Below are positions 20,285 to 30,354 of a stretch of 40,300 nucleotides of DNA, one piece after another. The position numbers and the translations under genes were made by a program. This stretch comes from Thiobacillaceae bacterium (GTDB taxonomy: Bacteria; Pseudomonadota; Gammaproteobacteria; Burkholderiales; Thiobacillaceae): positions 1 to 40,300 of the forward strand of contig JANWZL010000076.1 of the NCBI GenBank assembly GCA_025054655.1, read 5' to 3'. The notes under the pieces are model-generated. The model saw only the letters and a list, made by a program, of their open reading frames with translations. It had not been told where the DNA came from and did not search any database. Every line of letters begins with the position of its first letter. Positions within the stretch are counted from its first letter, which is position 1.

Positions 20285-21240
20285 GCGCGCCAGCGCTGCG
20301 ATCCGTCCTCGCCTTGGTCCTAGGCCTGACCTGTATCGCCGAGGGTGCGGCGAACGAGGCCCTGTCGGCGCAGGAGGCCGGCCAATGGCTGCAGCGGGTG
20401 GCCGACAGCGCACGGCGGCTGACCTACGAGGGCAAGTTCGTCTTCCAGCAGGGCGATGTCCTGCAGACGATGTACGTCGTCAGCCGTGCGAGCGGCGGCC
20501 AGAAACACACCCAGCTCGTCACCCTGGATGGCACGCCGCGCGAGCTCCTCTGCCGCGAGGGCGAGACCCTGATCGTCACGCACGAGGGCGGTGCGCCGCG
20601 CGTGGAGCGGCGGCCGGGCAGCCGCCATTTCCCCGATCTGCTACCGGCCAATGCCGCAGTGCTGGTCAACTGGTACAGCGTACGCTGGGGGGAGAACGAC
20701 CGCGTGGCCGGGCTCGACTGCCGCTGGCTGGAGCTGGCGCCGCGCGATGTCTATCGCTGGCGCCACGAGCTGTGTGTGGAGAAAGACAGCCTGCTGCCGC
20801 TCAAGGCCGTGATGGTGAACGAGGCGGGCCGGCCGCTGCAGCAGTACGCCTTCACCGAGGTGACCATAGGCACCGGCGTGCGCCCGGCCGCCCCGCAGCG
20901 CAGTCTGCCTGCCGTGGAACCGCCGCCGTTGCGGGCGAGCACCGCCGACATGCTCACCCTGCGGCAGCTGCCTCCCGGCTACACACGCATCGCCGCGGTC
21001 AAGCGGCGCCTGCCCAACCGCCCGCAGGAGGTCGAGCATTGGCTTTACAGCGACGGGCTGACCTACATCTCGCTGTTCATCGAGCCTGCCACACGGCCGC
21101 TGGAGCCGTTCAAGGGGGCGAGCCCGCGCGGCATGCTCAACCTGCTCAGCCGCAGGGTGGGTAACTGGCAGGTCACCGTACTGGGCGATGCGCCCTGGCC
21201 GGCGGTGGAGGCGATCGCCCATGCCGTGGCGGAGCGCTAA
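20281..21240 (+). CDS. rseB: Sigma-E factor regulatory protein RseB (MucB)
   Basis: GTG start overlapping rseA stop; AQEAGQWLQRVADSARRLTYEGKFVFQQGDVLQTMYVVSR..., YSDGLTYISLFIEP. Confidence 0.93.
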   Translation: MSAPALRSVLALVLGLTCIAEGAANEALSAQEAGQWLQRVADSARRLTYEGKFVFQQGDVLQTMYVVSRASGGQKHTQLVTLDGTPRELLCREGETLIVTHEGGAPRVERRPGSRHFPDLLPANAAVLVNWYSVRWGENDRVAGLDCRWLELAPRDVYRWRHELCVEKDSLLPLKAVMVNEAGRPLQQYAFTEVTIGTGVRPAAPQRSLPAVEPPPLRASTADMLTLRQLPPGYTRIAAVKRRLPNRPQEVEHWLYSDGLTYISLFIEPATRPLEPFKGASPRGMLNLLSRRVGNWQVTVLGDAPWPAVEAIAHAVAER

Positions 21241-21276
21241 AGGGGTGGTGATCCCGCCTGGATCGGGTGACCACCC

Positions 21277-21732
21277 ATGATCGAGACCACTGCCCGCGTC
21301 GTCCGCTTGGAAGGGAACACCGCCTGGGTGCGGGTGGATTCACCCGCTGGCTGCGGCGCTTGCGGCGGCAGGGGCTGCGGCACCGCGTTGTTCGCCCGCC
21401 TGTTCGACCCGCGGGAACCCGAGTACCCCGTGGCCAATCCCATAGACGCCCGGCCGGGTGACACGGTGGTGGTGGGAGTGGAGGACGGCGAGCTGCTCAA
21501 GGCGGCCCTGGCCGGTTATGTGCTACCCCTCGGCCTGCTCGTGTTGGGCGCCCTGCTCGGCTCGGCGCTGGGTGAGGCGGCGGCCGCGCTGGGTGCGGCC
21601 CTGGGGCTAGTGCTTGCCTGGTGGCTGTTGCGCTTGCGGCCGTTTGCCCGCGCGCCGGTGATCCTGCGCCAGCTGCCCCCGAAACCGGCGGGCACGCACT
21701 GTCTTTCTGGCAATCGACTGGAAGAGAGGTGA
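21277..21732 (+). CDS. rseC: SoxR-reducing/RseC family protein
   Basis: MIETTARVVRLEGNTAWVRVDSPAGCGACGGRGCGTALFARLF Cys motif followed by two TM helices. Confidence 0.92.
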   Translation: MIETTARVVRLEGNTAWVRVDSPAGCGACGGRGCGTALFARLFDPREPEYPVANPIDARPGDTVVVGVEDGELLKAALAGYVLPLGLLVLGALLGSALGEAAAALGAALGLVLAWWLLRLRPFARAPVILRQLPPKPAGTHCLSGNRLEER

Positions 21733-21735
21733 TCC

Positions 21736-23091
21736 ATGAGGTTTGGCTTGATCGGTCTAATCCTAACGTTCTTCGCTGCGGTCGCCACGGCCGCCCAACT
21801 GCCCGACTTCACCGAGCTGGTGGAGCGGCAGGCGCCGGCGGTGGTCAACATCACCACGGTGCAGGACGCCCGACGCCAGCGGCGCGGGCGCATGCCACAG
21901 CCGGACGAGCTGTTCGAATTCTTCCGCCGCTTCGCCCCGCCCGAGGGGGGGGAGCGCTTCACCCCGCCGCGGCGCGGACAGGGCTCGGGTTTCATCATCA
22001 GCGACGACGGCTACATCCTCACCAACACCCACGTGGTGGACGAGGCCGACGAGGTCATCGTGCGGCTGCACGACCGGCGCGAATTCCGCGCCAAGGTGGT
22101 GGGCAAGGACGAGCGTACCGATGTCGCCCTGATCAAGATCGAGGCGCGCGGGCTGCCGCGGGTGACCATCGGCGACCCCGAGCGGCTGAAGGTGGGCGAG
22201 TGGGTGCTGGCGATCGGCGCGCCCTTTGGCTTCGAGAACTCGGTCACCGCCGGCATCGTCTCGGCCAAGGGCAGGAGCCTGCCGTCTGAGAACTACGTGC
22301 CCTTCATCCAGACCGACGTGGCGGTCAATCCGGGCAACTCCGGCGGGCCCTTGTTCAACATGCGCGGCGAGGTGGTGGGCATCAACTCGCAGATCATCTC
22401 GCGCTCCGGCGGCTACATGGGCCTGTCCTTCGCCATCCCGATCGACGTGGCCATGGACGTGGCCGAGCAGTTGAAGACCACCGGCCGCGTGGCGCGCGGG
22501 CGCATCGGCGTCATGATCCAGGAGGTCACCAACGACCTGGCCGAATCCTTCGGGCTGGCCAAGCCGCAGGGGGCGCTGGTGTCGGAGGTGGAGAAGGGCA
22601 GCCCGGCAGAGCGTGCCGGCGTGCAGGTGTCCGACATCATCCTTAGGTACAACGGCCGGCCGGTGGAGCGCTCCATCGACCTGCCGCGCATGGTCGGCGC
22701 CACCCGGCCGGGGACCAAGGCCACGCTCACCGTCTGGCGCAAGGGCCGGACCCTGGACCTCACCGTCACCGTGGGTGAGATGCCGGTCGAAAAGGTCGCC
22801 GGCGCCCGCCCCGAGGCCCAACCCGATCGCGCCGGGCTGATCACCAGCGACCTCACGCCGGAACAGCGGCGCCAGCTCAACATCCAGTCCGGCGTGCTGG
22901 TCGAGGACGTCACCGGTGCGGCCGCCCGCGCTGGCGTGCGGCCGGGAGACGTCATCCTGGCAGTGAACAACCGCGAGGTCTACAGCAGCGAGGAACTGAG
23001 CAAGCTGATCAACGAGACCGGCCGCAAGAGCGTGGCATTGCTCGTCAAGCGGGGCGAGAGCTCCATCTACATCCCGCTGCGGCTGGATTGA
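21736..23091 (+). CDS. mucD: Periplasmic serine protease MucD (DegP/Do family), two PDZ domains
   Basis: GSGFIISDDGYILTNTHVV, TDVALIKI, QTDVAVNPGNSGGPLFNMRGEVVGIN, PDZ repeats. Confidence 0.95.
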   Translation: MRFGLIGLILTFFAAVATAAQLPDFTELVERQAPAVVNITTVQDARRQRRGRMPQPDELFEFFRRFAPPEGGERFTPPRRGQGSGFIISDDGYILTNTHVVDEADEVIVRLHDRREFRAKVVGKDERTDVALIKIEARGLPRVTIGDPERLKVGEWVLAIGAPFGFENSVTAGIVSAKGRSLPSENYVPFIQTDVAVNPGNSGGPLFNMRGEVVGINSQIISRSGGYMGLSFAIPIDVAMDVAEQLKTTGRVARGRIGVMIQEVTNDLAESFGLAKPQGALVSEVEKGSPAERAGVQVSDIILRYNGRPVERSIDLPRMVGATRPGTKATLTVWRKGRTLDLTVTVGEMPVEKVAGARPEAQPDRAGLITSDLTPEQRRQLNIQSGVLVEDVTGAAARAGVRPGDVILAVNNREVYSSEELSKLINETGRKSVALLVKRGESSIYIPLRLD

Positions 23092-23121
23092 GCGCCAGGG
23101 CACGAGCAAGGGGCGAAGCAG

Positions 23122-23150
23122 GGGCGCGGCCCGCGGGTCGCGCCCTTTTT
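23122..23150 (+). terminator. Intrinsic terminator after mucD
   Basis: GGGCGCG-gcccgcgggt-CGCGCCC followed by TTTTTC. Confidence 0.85.
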
Positions 23151-23205
23151 CTTGTAGAATCGAAGGTTTTGATGCACAGCCGCCACAGGCAACGGTCCGG
23201 GTTGC

Positions 23206-24999
23206 ATGCGCCACATCCGCAACTTCTCCATCATCGCCCACATCGATCACGGCAAGTCCACCCTCGCCGACCGCCTGATCGAGCGCTGTGGCGGCCTCGA
23301 TGAGCGCGAGATGGCCGAGCAGGTGCTCGACTCCATGGAGCTGGAGCGCGAGCGCGGCATCACCATCAAGGCGCAGACGGCCGCGCTCAACTACACCGCG
23401 CGCGATGGCCAGACCTATTTGCTCAACCTCATCGACACGCCCGGGCACGTGGACTTCTCCTACGAGGTCAGCCGCTCGCTCGCCGCCTGCGAGGGGGCGC
23501 TGTTGGTGGTCGACGCCTCCCAGGGGGTGGAGGCGCAGACGGTGGCCAACTGCTACACCGCCATCGAGCTGGGGGTGGAGGTGGTGCCGGTGCTCAACAA
23601 GATCGACCTGCCGGCGGCTGACCCGCAGCGTGTGATTCAAGAGATCGAGGACATCATCGGCATCCCCGCCCAGGACGCCATCCGCTGCTCGGCCAAGACC
23701 GGCGAGGGGGTGGACGAGGTGCTGGAGGCCATCGTCGCCCGCATCCCGCCGCCCGAGGGCGACCCACAGGCGCCGCTCAAGGCCCTCGTCACCGACTCCT
23801 GGTTCGACAACTACGTCGGTGTGGTGATGCTGGTGCGGGTGGTGGACGGGGTGCTCAGGCCCAAGGACCGGATCCGGCTGATGGCCACCGGGGCGGAATA
23901 CCTCTGCGAGCAGGTGGGGGTGTTCACGCCCAAGTCGGTGCTGCGTGATGAACTTTCGGCCGGGCAGGTGGGCTTTGTCATCGCCGGCATCAAGGAGCTC
24001 AAGCACGCCCGCGTGGGCGACACCCTCACCTCGGCCACGCGGCCGGCGGATGCCCCCCTGCCGGGCTTCAAGGAGATCAAGCCGCAGGTCTTCGCCGGCC
24101 TCTATCCGGTGGACTCCAGTGAGTACGACAGCCTGCGCGATGCCCTGGAGAAGCTCAAGCTCAACGATGCGAGCCTGTTCTTCGAGCCGGAGACCAGCCA
24201 AGCCCTGGGCTTCGGCTTCCGCTGCGGCTTCCTCGGGCTGCTGCACATGGACATCGTGCAGGAGCGGCTGGAGCGCGAGTTCGGCCAACACCTCATCACC
24301 ACCGCGCCCACGGTGGAATACGAGGTGGTGCTGCGCGACGGCACGGTGCAGCGCATCGAAAACCCCTCGCGGCTGCCCGATCCGGCCAAGATCGCCGAGA
24401 TCCGCGAACCCATCATCACCGCCACCATCTTGGTGCCTCAGGACTATCTGGGCAACGTCATGACCCTGTGCAACCAGAAACGCGGGGTGCAGGTGGACAT
24501 GAAATACCTCGGCGGGCAGGTGATGCTCAAATACGATCTGCCGCTCAACGAGGTGGTGCTCGACTTCTTCGACAAGCTGAAATCCACCTCGCGCGGCTAC
24601 GCCTCGCTCGACTACGAATTCAAGGCCTTCCGTGCCGACGATCTGGTCAAGCTGGACGTGTTGGTCAACGGCGAGCGGGTCGATGCCCTGTCGCTGATCG
24701 TGCACCGCTCCACTGCCCAACAGCGCGGGCGCGAGCTGGTGACCCGGATGCGCGAGCTCATTCCCCGTCAGATGTTCGATGTAGCGGTACAGGCGGCCAT
24801 CGGCAGCCACATCATCGCCCGCGAGACGGTCAAGGCCCTGCGCAAGAACGTGCTCGCCAAGTGTTACGGCGGCGACATCACGCGCAAGAAGAAGTTGTTG
24901 GAGAAACAGAAAGAAGGCAAGAAACGCATGAAACAGGTCGGCAACGTGGAGATCCCGCAAGAGGCCTTCCTCGCCATCCTGCAGGTGGGGGAGAAGTGA
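23206..24999 (+). CDS. lepA: Elongation factor 4 (LepA)
   Basis: [26 protein letters not shown] ... [28 protein letters not shown]. Confidence 0.99.
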   Translation: MRHIRNFSIIAHIDHGKSTLADRLIERCGGLDEREMAEQVLDSMELERERGITIKAQTAALNYTARDGQTYLLNLIDTPGHVDFSYEVSRSLAACEGALLVVDASQGVEAQTVANCYTAIELGVEVVPVLNKIDLPAADPQRVIQEIEDIIGIPAQDAIRCSAKTGEGVDEVLEAIVARIPPPEGDPQAPLKALVTDSWFDNYVGVVMLVRVVDGVLRPKDRIRLMATGAEYLCEQVGVFTPKSVLRDELSAGQVGFVIAGIKELKHARVGDTLTSATRPADAPLPGFKEIKPQVFAGLYPVDSSEYDSLRDALEKLKLNDASLFFEPETSQALGFGFRCGFLGLLHMDIVQERLEREFGQHLITTAPTVEYEVVLRDGTVQRIENPSRLPDPAKIAEIREPIITATILVPQDYLGNVMTLCNQKRGVQVDMKYLGGQVMLKYDLPLNEVVLDFFDKLKSTSRGYASLDYEFKAFRADDLVKLDVLVNGERVDALSLIVHRSTAQQRGRELVTRMRELIPRQMFDVAVQAAIGSHIIARETVKALRKNVLAKCYGGDITRKKKLLEKQKEGKKRMKQVGNVEIPQEAFLAILQVGEK

Positions 25000-25880
25000 T
25001 GACGCAGACGGTGACGAAACTGCTGTTCTGGGCCCTGGTGATCCTGGGCCTCATCCTGGTCTATCAGAGCGCCATCAGCTTCGCCCTGTTCCTGTTCCTG
25101 CTGCTCGTACTGACCGGCGCGATCTGGCTCGCCGACCGCCTGTGGTGGCGCAAGCGGCGTGCGCAGGATGAACCCGAGCCGGTGGTGGTCGATTACGCGC
25201 GCAGCTTCTTTCCGGTGATCCTGGTGGTCTTCCTGCTGCGCTCCTTCCTGGTCGAGCCGTTCAAGATCCCTTCCGGCTCCATGCTGCCCACGCTGGAGAT
25301 CGGCGACTTCATCCTGGTCAACAAATACGACTATGGCATCCGTCTGCCCATCGTCAACGTCAAGGTGTTCGAGGTGGGCGAGCCCAAGCGCGGCGACGTG
25401 ATGGTCTTCCGCTTCCCCAAGGACCCGGCGCTCGATTACATCAAGCGTGTGGTGGGGCTGCCGGGGGACGTGGTGGAGTATGTGGACAAGCGGCTCATCG
25501 TCAACGGCCAGCCGGTACGGCTGGAGCCGGCAGGCGAGTACGAATACGTCGGCGGGGGGCTCAACTACATCCGCGCCAAGACCTACTGGGAGACGCTCGA
25601 CGGCCACCGGCACCTGACCATGGTGCAGCCCGACATGCCGCCGGTGATCCTGTTCCAGGTCGAGGGTGCGTTCCCCTACCGTGAGCATTGCACCTACAAT
25701 GAACGGGGTTTCCGCTGCCAGGTGCCGCCCGGGCATTATTTCCTCCTGGGCGACAACCGCGACGCCAGCAACGACTCGCGCTACTGGGGTTTCGTGCCCG
25801 ACCGCAACATCGTCGGGCGCGCGTTTCTGATCTGGATGAACTTCGGCGATCTCAAACGCATCGGCCGGTTCATCGAATGA
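24999..25880 (+). CDS. lepB: Signal peptidase I
   Basis: PFKIPSGSMLPTLEIGDFILVNKYDYGIRLP, FRFPKDPALDYIKRVVGLPGD, GDNRDASNDSRYWGFVP. Confidence 0.97.
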   Translation: MTQTVTKLLFWALVILGLILVYQSAISFALFLFLLLVLTGAIWLADRLWWRKRRAQDEPEPVVVDYARSFFPVILVVFLLRSFLVEPFKIPSGSMLPTLEIGDFILVNKYDYGIRLPIVNVKVFEVGEPKRGDVMVFRFPKDPALDYIKRVVGLPGDVVEYVDKRLIVNGQPVRLEPAGEYEYVGGGLNYIRAKTYWETLDGHRHLTMVQPDMPPVILFQVEGAFPYREHCTYNERGFRCQVPPGHYFLLGDNRDASNDSRYWGFVPDRNIVGRAFLIWMNFGDLKRIGRFIE

Positions 25881-25896
25881 GCGGACAGGAGGGGCT

Positions 25897-26265
25897 ATGC
25901 GACACCTTCAACTGGGCGTGACCTTCGGCGGGCTGCTGCTGTTCGGGTTTCTGCTTGCCTTCGTTGTTTACGCCGGCTCGCGCCTAGTGCCTCCTTTTCT
26001 GGACTACTGGGCGGTGGAGAAGGCCTTGTCCGACCTCTCGCGTGATCCTGATCTCAAGGATATGGGCCTCGCCGGTTATCGCGACGCGTTCGAAAAGCGC
26101 CTGTACATGAGCAACATCACCGATGTGGAGAGTAAGGATTTAAAGATGGTCAAAGGCGATAAGGGTGTGCGGCTGACGGCAGCGTGGACGGTGCGCAAGC
26201 CCTTCATCGGCCCGGTCAACCTGTGTCTGGACTTCGAGGCCACGAGCGACGCGCCGCAGCGATGA
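25897..26265 (+). CDS. DUF4845 domain-containing membrane protein
   Basis: 122 aa, N-terminal TM, characteristic position between lepB and rnc. Confidence 0.85.
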   Translation: MRHLQLGVTFGGLLLFGFLLAFVVYAGSRLVPPFLDYWAVEKALSDLSRDPDLKDMGLAGYRDAFEKRLYMSNITDVESKDLKMVKGDKGVRLTAAWTVRKPFIGPVNLCLDFEATSDAPQR

Positions 26266-26984
26266 TTGAGCGCCCGATCCTCACCCTCACCCGGCACGCC
26301 GAGCCCCAGCACGATGCGCTCGAACAGCGGCTGGACTACCGCTTCCGCCGGGCGAGGTTGCTCGAACAGGCGCTCACCCACCGCAGCTACTCCGCCCAGC
26401 ATAACGAACGGCTGGAGTTCCTGGGCGACGGCGTGCTCAATTGTGCGATCGGCCACCTGCTCTACGAGCGTTTTCCCCAGCTGACCGAGGGGCGGTTGTC
26501 GCGGCTGCGCGCCAATCTGGTCAACCAGCAGTCCCTGTATGAAGTGGCGCAGGCCCTGACGCTGGGCGGGCACCTGCGTCTGGGCGAAGGCGAGGCGAGG
26601 AGCGGCGGCCGCGAACGGCCCTCGATCCTGGCCGATGCGGTGGAGGCCATCATCGGCGCCGTCTTCCTCGATGGCGGCTACGATGCGGCGCAGGCCCTGG
26701 TGCAACGCCTGTTCGCGGCCAAACTCGGTGCCATAGACCCCAGCGCCCACAGCAAGGACGCCAAGACGCGGCTGCAAGAGTGGCTGCAGGCGCGCCGTCG
26801 CGGGCTGCCCGTGTACGCCCTCGTGCACACCAGCGGCCAGGCCCATGCCCAGACCTTCGAGGTGGAGTGCCGCATCGAGGCGATGTCGCTCGTCACCCGT
26901 GGTTGCGGCGCGAGCCGCAAGGCCGCGGAGCAGGCGGCGGCCGAAGCGGCGCTCGCACGGCTGACGGAGGTCGCCGAGGGGTGA
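26262..26984 (+). CDS. rnc: Ribonuclease III
   Basis: [42 protein letters not shown]-terminal dsRBD. Confidence 0.98.
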   Translation: MIERPILTLTRHAEPQHDALEQRLDYRFRRARLLEQALTHRSYSAQHNERLEFLGDGVLNCAIGHLLYERFPQLTEGRLSRLRANLVNQQSLYEVAQALTLGGHLRLGEGEARSGGRERPSILADAVEAIIGAVFLDGGYDAAQALVQRLFAAKLGAIDPSAHSKDAKTRLQEWLQARRRGLPVYALVHTSGQAHAQTFEVECRIEAMSLVTRGCGASRKAAEQAAAEAALARLTEVAEG

Positions 26985-27883
26985 GCGACGAGGCGTTCCG
27001 CTGCGGCTTCATCGCCGTGGTCGGACGACCCAACGTGGGCAAGTCCACCCTGGTCAATGCCTTGGTGGGGGCCAAGGTGAGCATCGTCTCCGCCAAGCCG
27101 CAGACCACACGCCACCGCATCCACGGCATCCGCACCGAGCACGATGCCCAGTACATCTTCGTGGACACCCCCGGTTTCCAGACCCGGCACCGCAACGCCC
27201 TCAACCAGGCGATGAACCGCACGGTGCAAGCGGTGCTGGTCGAGGTGGACGTCATCCTGTTCGTGCTGGAGGCCGGCCGCTTCGGTGCGGCCGACGAGCA
27301 GGTCCTGCGCCTGTTGCCGGCGGACAAACCGGTCCTGTTGGTGGCCAACAAGGTGGACTTGATCAAGGACAAGGACAGCCTGCTGCCTTGGATCAAGGAT
27401 CTCTCCGAGCGGCGCGCCTTCGCCGAGATCGTGCCCATGTCGGCGCTCAAGGCCAGGGACGTCGAGCGCCTGCTGGTGGTGCTCAAGACTTACTTGCCGC
27501 CCTCGCCCCCGTTGTATGACTCCGACCAGTTCACCGACAGGGACGAGCGTTTCCTCGCCGCCGAGATCCTACGCGAGAAGATCTTCCGGCTCACCGGCGA
27601 CGAGGTGCCCTATGGCGTCAATGTCGCGATCGAGCGCTTCAGCGTGGAGGAAAGCGGCCTGAAGCGCATCGAGGCGACGATCTGGGTGGATCGCGCATCC
27701 CACCGCCCCATCCTGCTCGGCGAGCGGGGGCAACGCATGAAGCGCATCGCCACCGAGGCGCGGATGGAGATGGAACGCCTGTTCGGGGCCAAGGTCTTTC
27801 TGCAATGCTGGGTCAAGGTCAAGCACGGCTGGGCGGAGAATGAGGCGTTGCTCAAATCGCTCGGATTCGACGCCAGGGGGTGA
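26981..27883 (+). CDS. era: GTPase Era
   Basis: GTG start overlapping rnc stop; [41 protein letters not shown] domain with [38 protein letters not shown]. Confidence 0.98.
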   Translation: MSDEAFRCGFIAVVGRPNVGKSTLVNALVGAKVSIVSAKPQTTRHRIHGIRTEHDAQYIFVDTPGFQTRHRNALNQAMNRTVQAVLVEVDVILFVLEAGRFGAADEQVLRLLPADKPVLLVANKVDLIKDKDSLLPWIKDLSERRAFAEIVPMSALKARDVERLLVVLKTYLPPSPPLYDSDQFTDRDERFLAAEILREKIFRLTGDEVPYGVNVAIERFSVEESGLKRIEATIWVDRASHRPILLGERGQRMKRIATEARMEMERLFGAKVFLQCWVKVKHGWAENEALLKSLGFDARG

Positions 27884-27886
27884 GGG

Positions 27887-28588
27887 GTGAGACGGGTCGA
27901 GCACGAGCCGGCCTACGTCCTGCACAGCCATCCCTGGAAGGAGTCGAGCCTCGTCGTCGATGCCTTCACCCGCGGGCATGGCCGGGTGGGCCTGATCGCG
28001 CGCGGGGCGCGCCGGCCGACGAGCGGCTTGCGCGCACGGCTGCTCGGCTTCCAGCCGTTGTCGCTCAGCTACTCCGGTCGGGGGGCGCTCAAGACGCTGA
28101 TCGCGGCCGAGTGGCAGGGCGGCGGGGCCGATCTGGGCGGCCGCGGCTTGATCTGCGGCTTCTACGTCAACGAGTTGCTGCTCAGACTGCTGCCGCCGGA
28201 GGACGCGCACCCGGCCCTGTTCGACCACTATCAGCAGACGTTGCGCGAGCTGGCCCTGTGCAGCGACGTGGAGCCCGTGCTGCGGCGCTTCGAGTTGGGC
28301 TTGCTGCGGGAGCTGGGCTATGCCCAGACCCTGGATCGCACCGCCGACGGCGTGCCGATCGAGGCCGACCAGCGCTACGCCTACGTCTTCGGCCAGGGGC
28401 TGGTCCCCAACCAGGGGCCAGGGCCCGGCTACAGCGGCAAGGCCCTGCTCGACCTGGCCGCGGGCGACTATACCGACGCGCGCACCCTGGCGGAGGGCAA
28501 ACAGCTGATGCGCACCCTCATCGCCCACTACCTGGGCGATAAGCCGCTCCACACCCGGCAGCTGCTGCTCGATCTGCAAGACCTTTAA
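27887..28588 (+). CDS. recO: DNA repair protein RecO
   Basis: AYVLHSHPWKESSLVVDAFTRGHGRVGLIARGARRPTSGLRA; follows era. Confidence 0.94.
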   Translation: MRRVEHEPAYVLHSHPWKESSLVVDAFTRGHGRVGLIARGARRPTSGLRARLLGFQPLSLSYSGRGALKTLIAAEWQGGGADLGGRGLICGFYVNELLLRLLPPEDAHPALFDHYQQTLRELALCSDVEPVLRRFELGLLRELGYAQTLDRTADGVPIEADQRYAYVFGQGLVPNQGPGPGYSGKALLDLAAGDYTDARTLAEGKQLMRTLIAHYLGDKPLHTRQLLLDLQDL

Positions 28589-28599
28589 CGGAGCTTGCC

Positions 28600-29157
28600 A
28601 TGACCCAACTTGTCAGCATCGGTCTCGTCTCCATCAGCGACCGCGCCACGCGCGGCGAGTATGCAGACCAGGGCATCCCGACGCTCAAGGCCTGGCTCGA
28701 TGCCGCCCTCATCAACCCCATCCGCTACGTGGATCGGCTCATCCCGGACGAGCAGCCCTTGATCGAGGCCACCCTCATCGAGCTGGCCGACCGGGAAGGC
28801 TGCAGCCTGATCCTCACCACCGGCGGCACGGGGCCCGCCCCACGCGACGTCACCCCCGAGGCCACGCTGGCCGTGGCCGACAAGGTCCTGCCCGGCTTCG
28901 GCGAGGCGATGCGTGCGGTGAGCCTCAAATACGTGCCCACCGCCATCCTGTCGCGCCAGGTGGGGGTCACGCGCGGGGCCTGCCTCATCCTCAACCTGCC
29001 CGGCCAGCCCAAGGCCATAAAGGAGACCCTCGACGGGGTGTTCGCCGCGGTGCCCTATTGCATCGATCTGATCGGCGGCCCCTACCTGGAGACGCGGCCC
29101 GAGGTGGTGCAGGCCTTCCGGCCCAAGTCGGCGCAGCGGTCGACCCCAAAGGCATGA
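28600..29157 (+). CDS. mogA: Molybdopterin adenylyltransferase
   Basis: IGLVSISDRATRGEYADQGIP, LTTGGTGPAPRDVTPEAT, LNLPGQPKAIKE. Confidence 0.94.
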   Translation: MTQLVSIGLVSISDRATRGEYADQGIPTLKAWLDAALINPIRYVDRLIPDEQPLIEATLIELADREGCSLILTTGGTGPAPRDVTPEATLAVADKVLPGFGEAMRAVSLKYVPTAILSRQVGVTRGACLILNLPGQPKAIKETLDGVFAAVPYCIDLIGGPYLETRPEVVQAFRPKSAQRSTPKA

Positions 29158-29207
29158 AAGGGCGCAATCGGCGCGGTGGCCCAGGCCGTCTGCTCAGCGA
29201 CGACGTC

Positions 29208-30332
29208 TCAGGCCGGATGGATCGCCCCCAGGATGCGCGGCCCGCGCGCCCCGGTGGCCTCGGGCACATTGCCCGGCAGCCCGCGCAGGGTCTGGCGCGC
29301 CAGCCAGGCCAGGGCGCAGGCCTCCAGGCTGTCCACTGGCAGTCCCAGGGCGTCGGTCAGCCCCAGGCGCACGCCAGGCAGATAATAGGCGAGCCGCTGC
29401 AGCAACTGCTCGTTGTGGGCGCCGCCGCCGGCGACCCACAGCTCGGCGGTGCCCGCACAATGGCTGCGGACGGCGTTGGCGATGACGCGGGCGGTCAGCT
29501 CCAGCAAGGTGGCCAGTACGTCCTCCTCGCGTTCGCGCCCGCTCAGTTCGCGCTGTAGCCACTCTAGGGTGAAGGTCTCGCGGCCGGCCGATTTCGGCGG
29601 CGGCAGGGCGAAATAGGGGTGTACCAGCAGCACCTGCAGTAGCCCCTCCAGCACCCGTCCTTGCGCCGCCAGGCCGCCTGCGGGGTCGTAGTCGCAGCCC
29701 CAGTGCCGCTGCACCCAGGCGTCCATGATCAGGGTACCCGGACCGCAGTCGAAGGCGCGCACGGGTCCTTTCACCGGCAGGTCGATCAGATGCGCGATGC
29801 CGCCCAGTAGGGCCACCGCGCCGTGGCACCGGCGCGGGCGCAGCATGGCGTCGAGAAAAGCGGCGGTGAGCACCGTGCCCTGCCCACCGGCGGCGATGTC
29901 GCGGCTGGGGAAATCGGTGACCACGGTGATGCCGGTGCGCTCGGCCAGCTGCGCCGGTTGATTGAGCTGCAGGCAATAGCCCTGCTGCGGGCGGTTGAGC
30001 AGGGTCGGCCCGTGGCAGCCGAGGGCCTGCACCTGCCGGGCCTGCACGCCGGCCTGCCCGAGCAGCGTCAGGCAGCCCTCGGCAAATAGGCCGCTCATGC
30101 GTAGGCCGAGTTCGAGCACTCGCTCGATCGGGTAGGCGGCGCCCGCTTCGAGGGCGTGGAAATCCCGCCGCAACTGCGGCGGGCAGGCTAGCCACAGGTG
30201 ATGCAGCGCGTCCAGCCCCTGCCTGGCGAAGCGGACCAGGACGGCATCGACGCCGTCCAGGCTAGGGCCCGACATCAGGCCGATGTAATAACCCTCGGCC
30301 GTTGGCGTCGGGGCGGGTTGCAGGGACGACAC
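29208..30332 (-). CDS. anmK: Anhydro-N-acetylmuramic acid kinase
   Basis: YYIGLMSGPSLDGVDAVL, GCHGPTLLNRP, DFPSRDIAAGGQGTVLTAAFLDAML, VAGGGAHNEQLL; GTG start proposed at 30332. Confidence 0.92.
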   Translation of the reverse strand: MSSLQPAPTPTAEGYYIGLMSGPSLDGVDAVLVRFARQGLDALHHLWLACPPQLRRDFHALEAGAAYPIERVLELGLRMSGLFAEGCLTLLGQAGVQARQVQALGCHGPTLLNRPQQGYCLQLNQPAQLAERTGITVVTDFPSRDIAAGGQGTVLTAAFLDAMLRPRRCHGAVALLGGIAHLIDLPVKGPVRAFDCGPGTLIMDAWVQRHWGCDYDPAGGLAAQGRVLEGLLQVLLVHPYFALPPPKSAGRETFTLEWLQRELSGREREEDVLATLLELTARVIANAVRSHCAGTAELWVAGGGAHNEQLLQRLAYYLPGVRLGLTDALGLPVDSLEACALAWLARQTLRGLPGNVPEATGARGPRILGAIHPA

Positions 30333-30354
30333 CTGGAGGAACGTCTGCCGCGGT

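Noticed and set aside
21763-24960. 1065-aa ORF on the - strand antisense to mucD and lepA
   Set aside because: Shadow frame of GC-rich coding DNA: it spans two well-identified genes and the terminator between them, with low-complexity His/Val/Asp/Gly-rich composition and no recognisable family.
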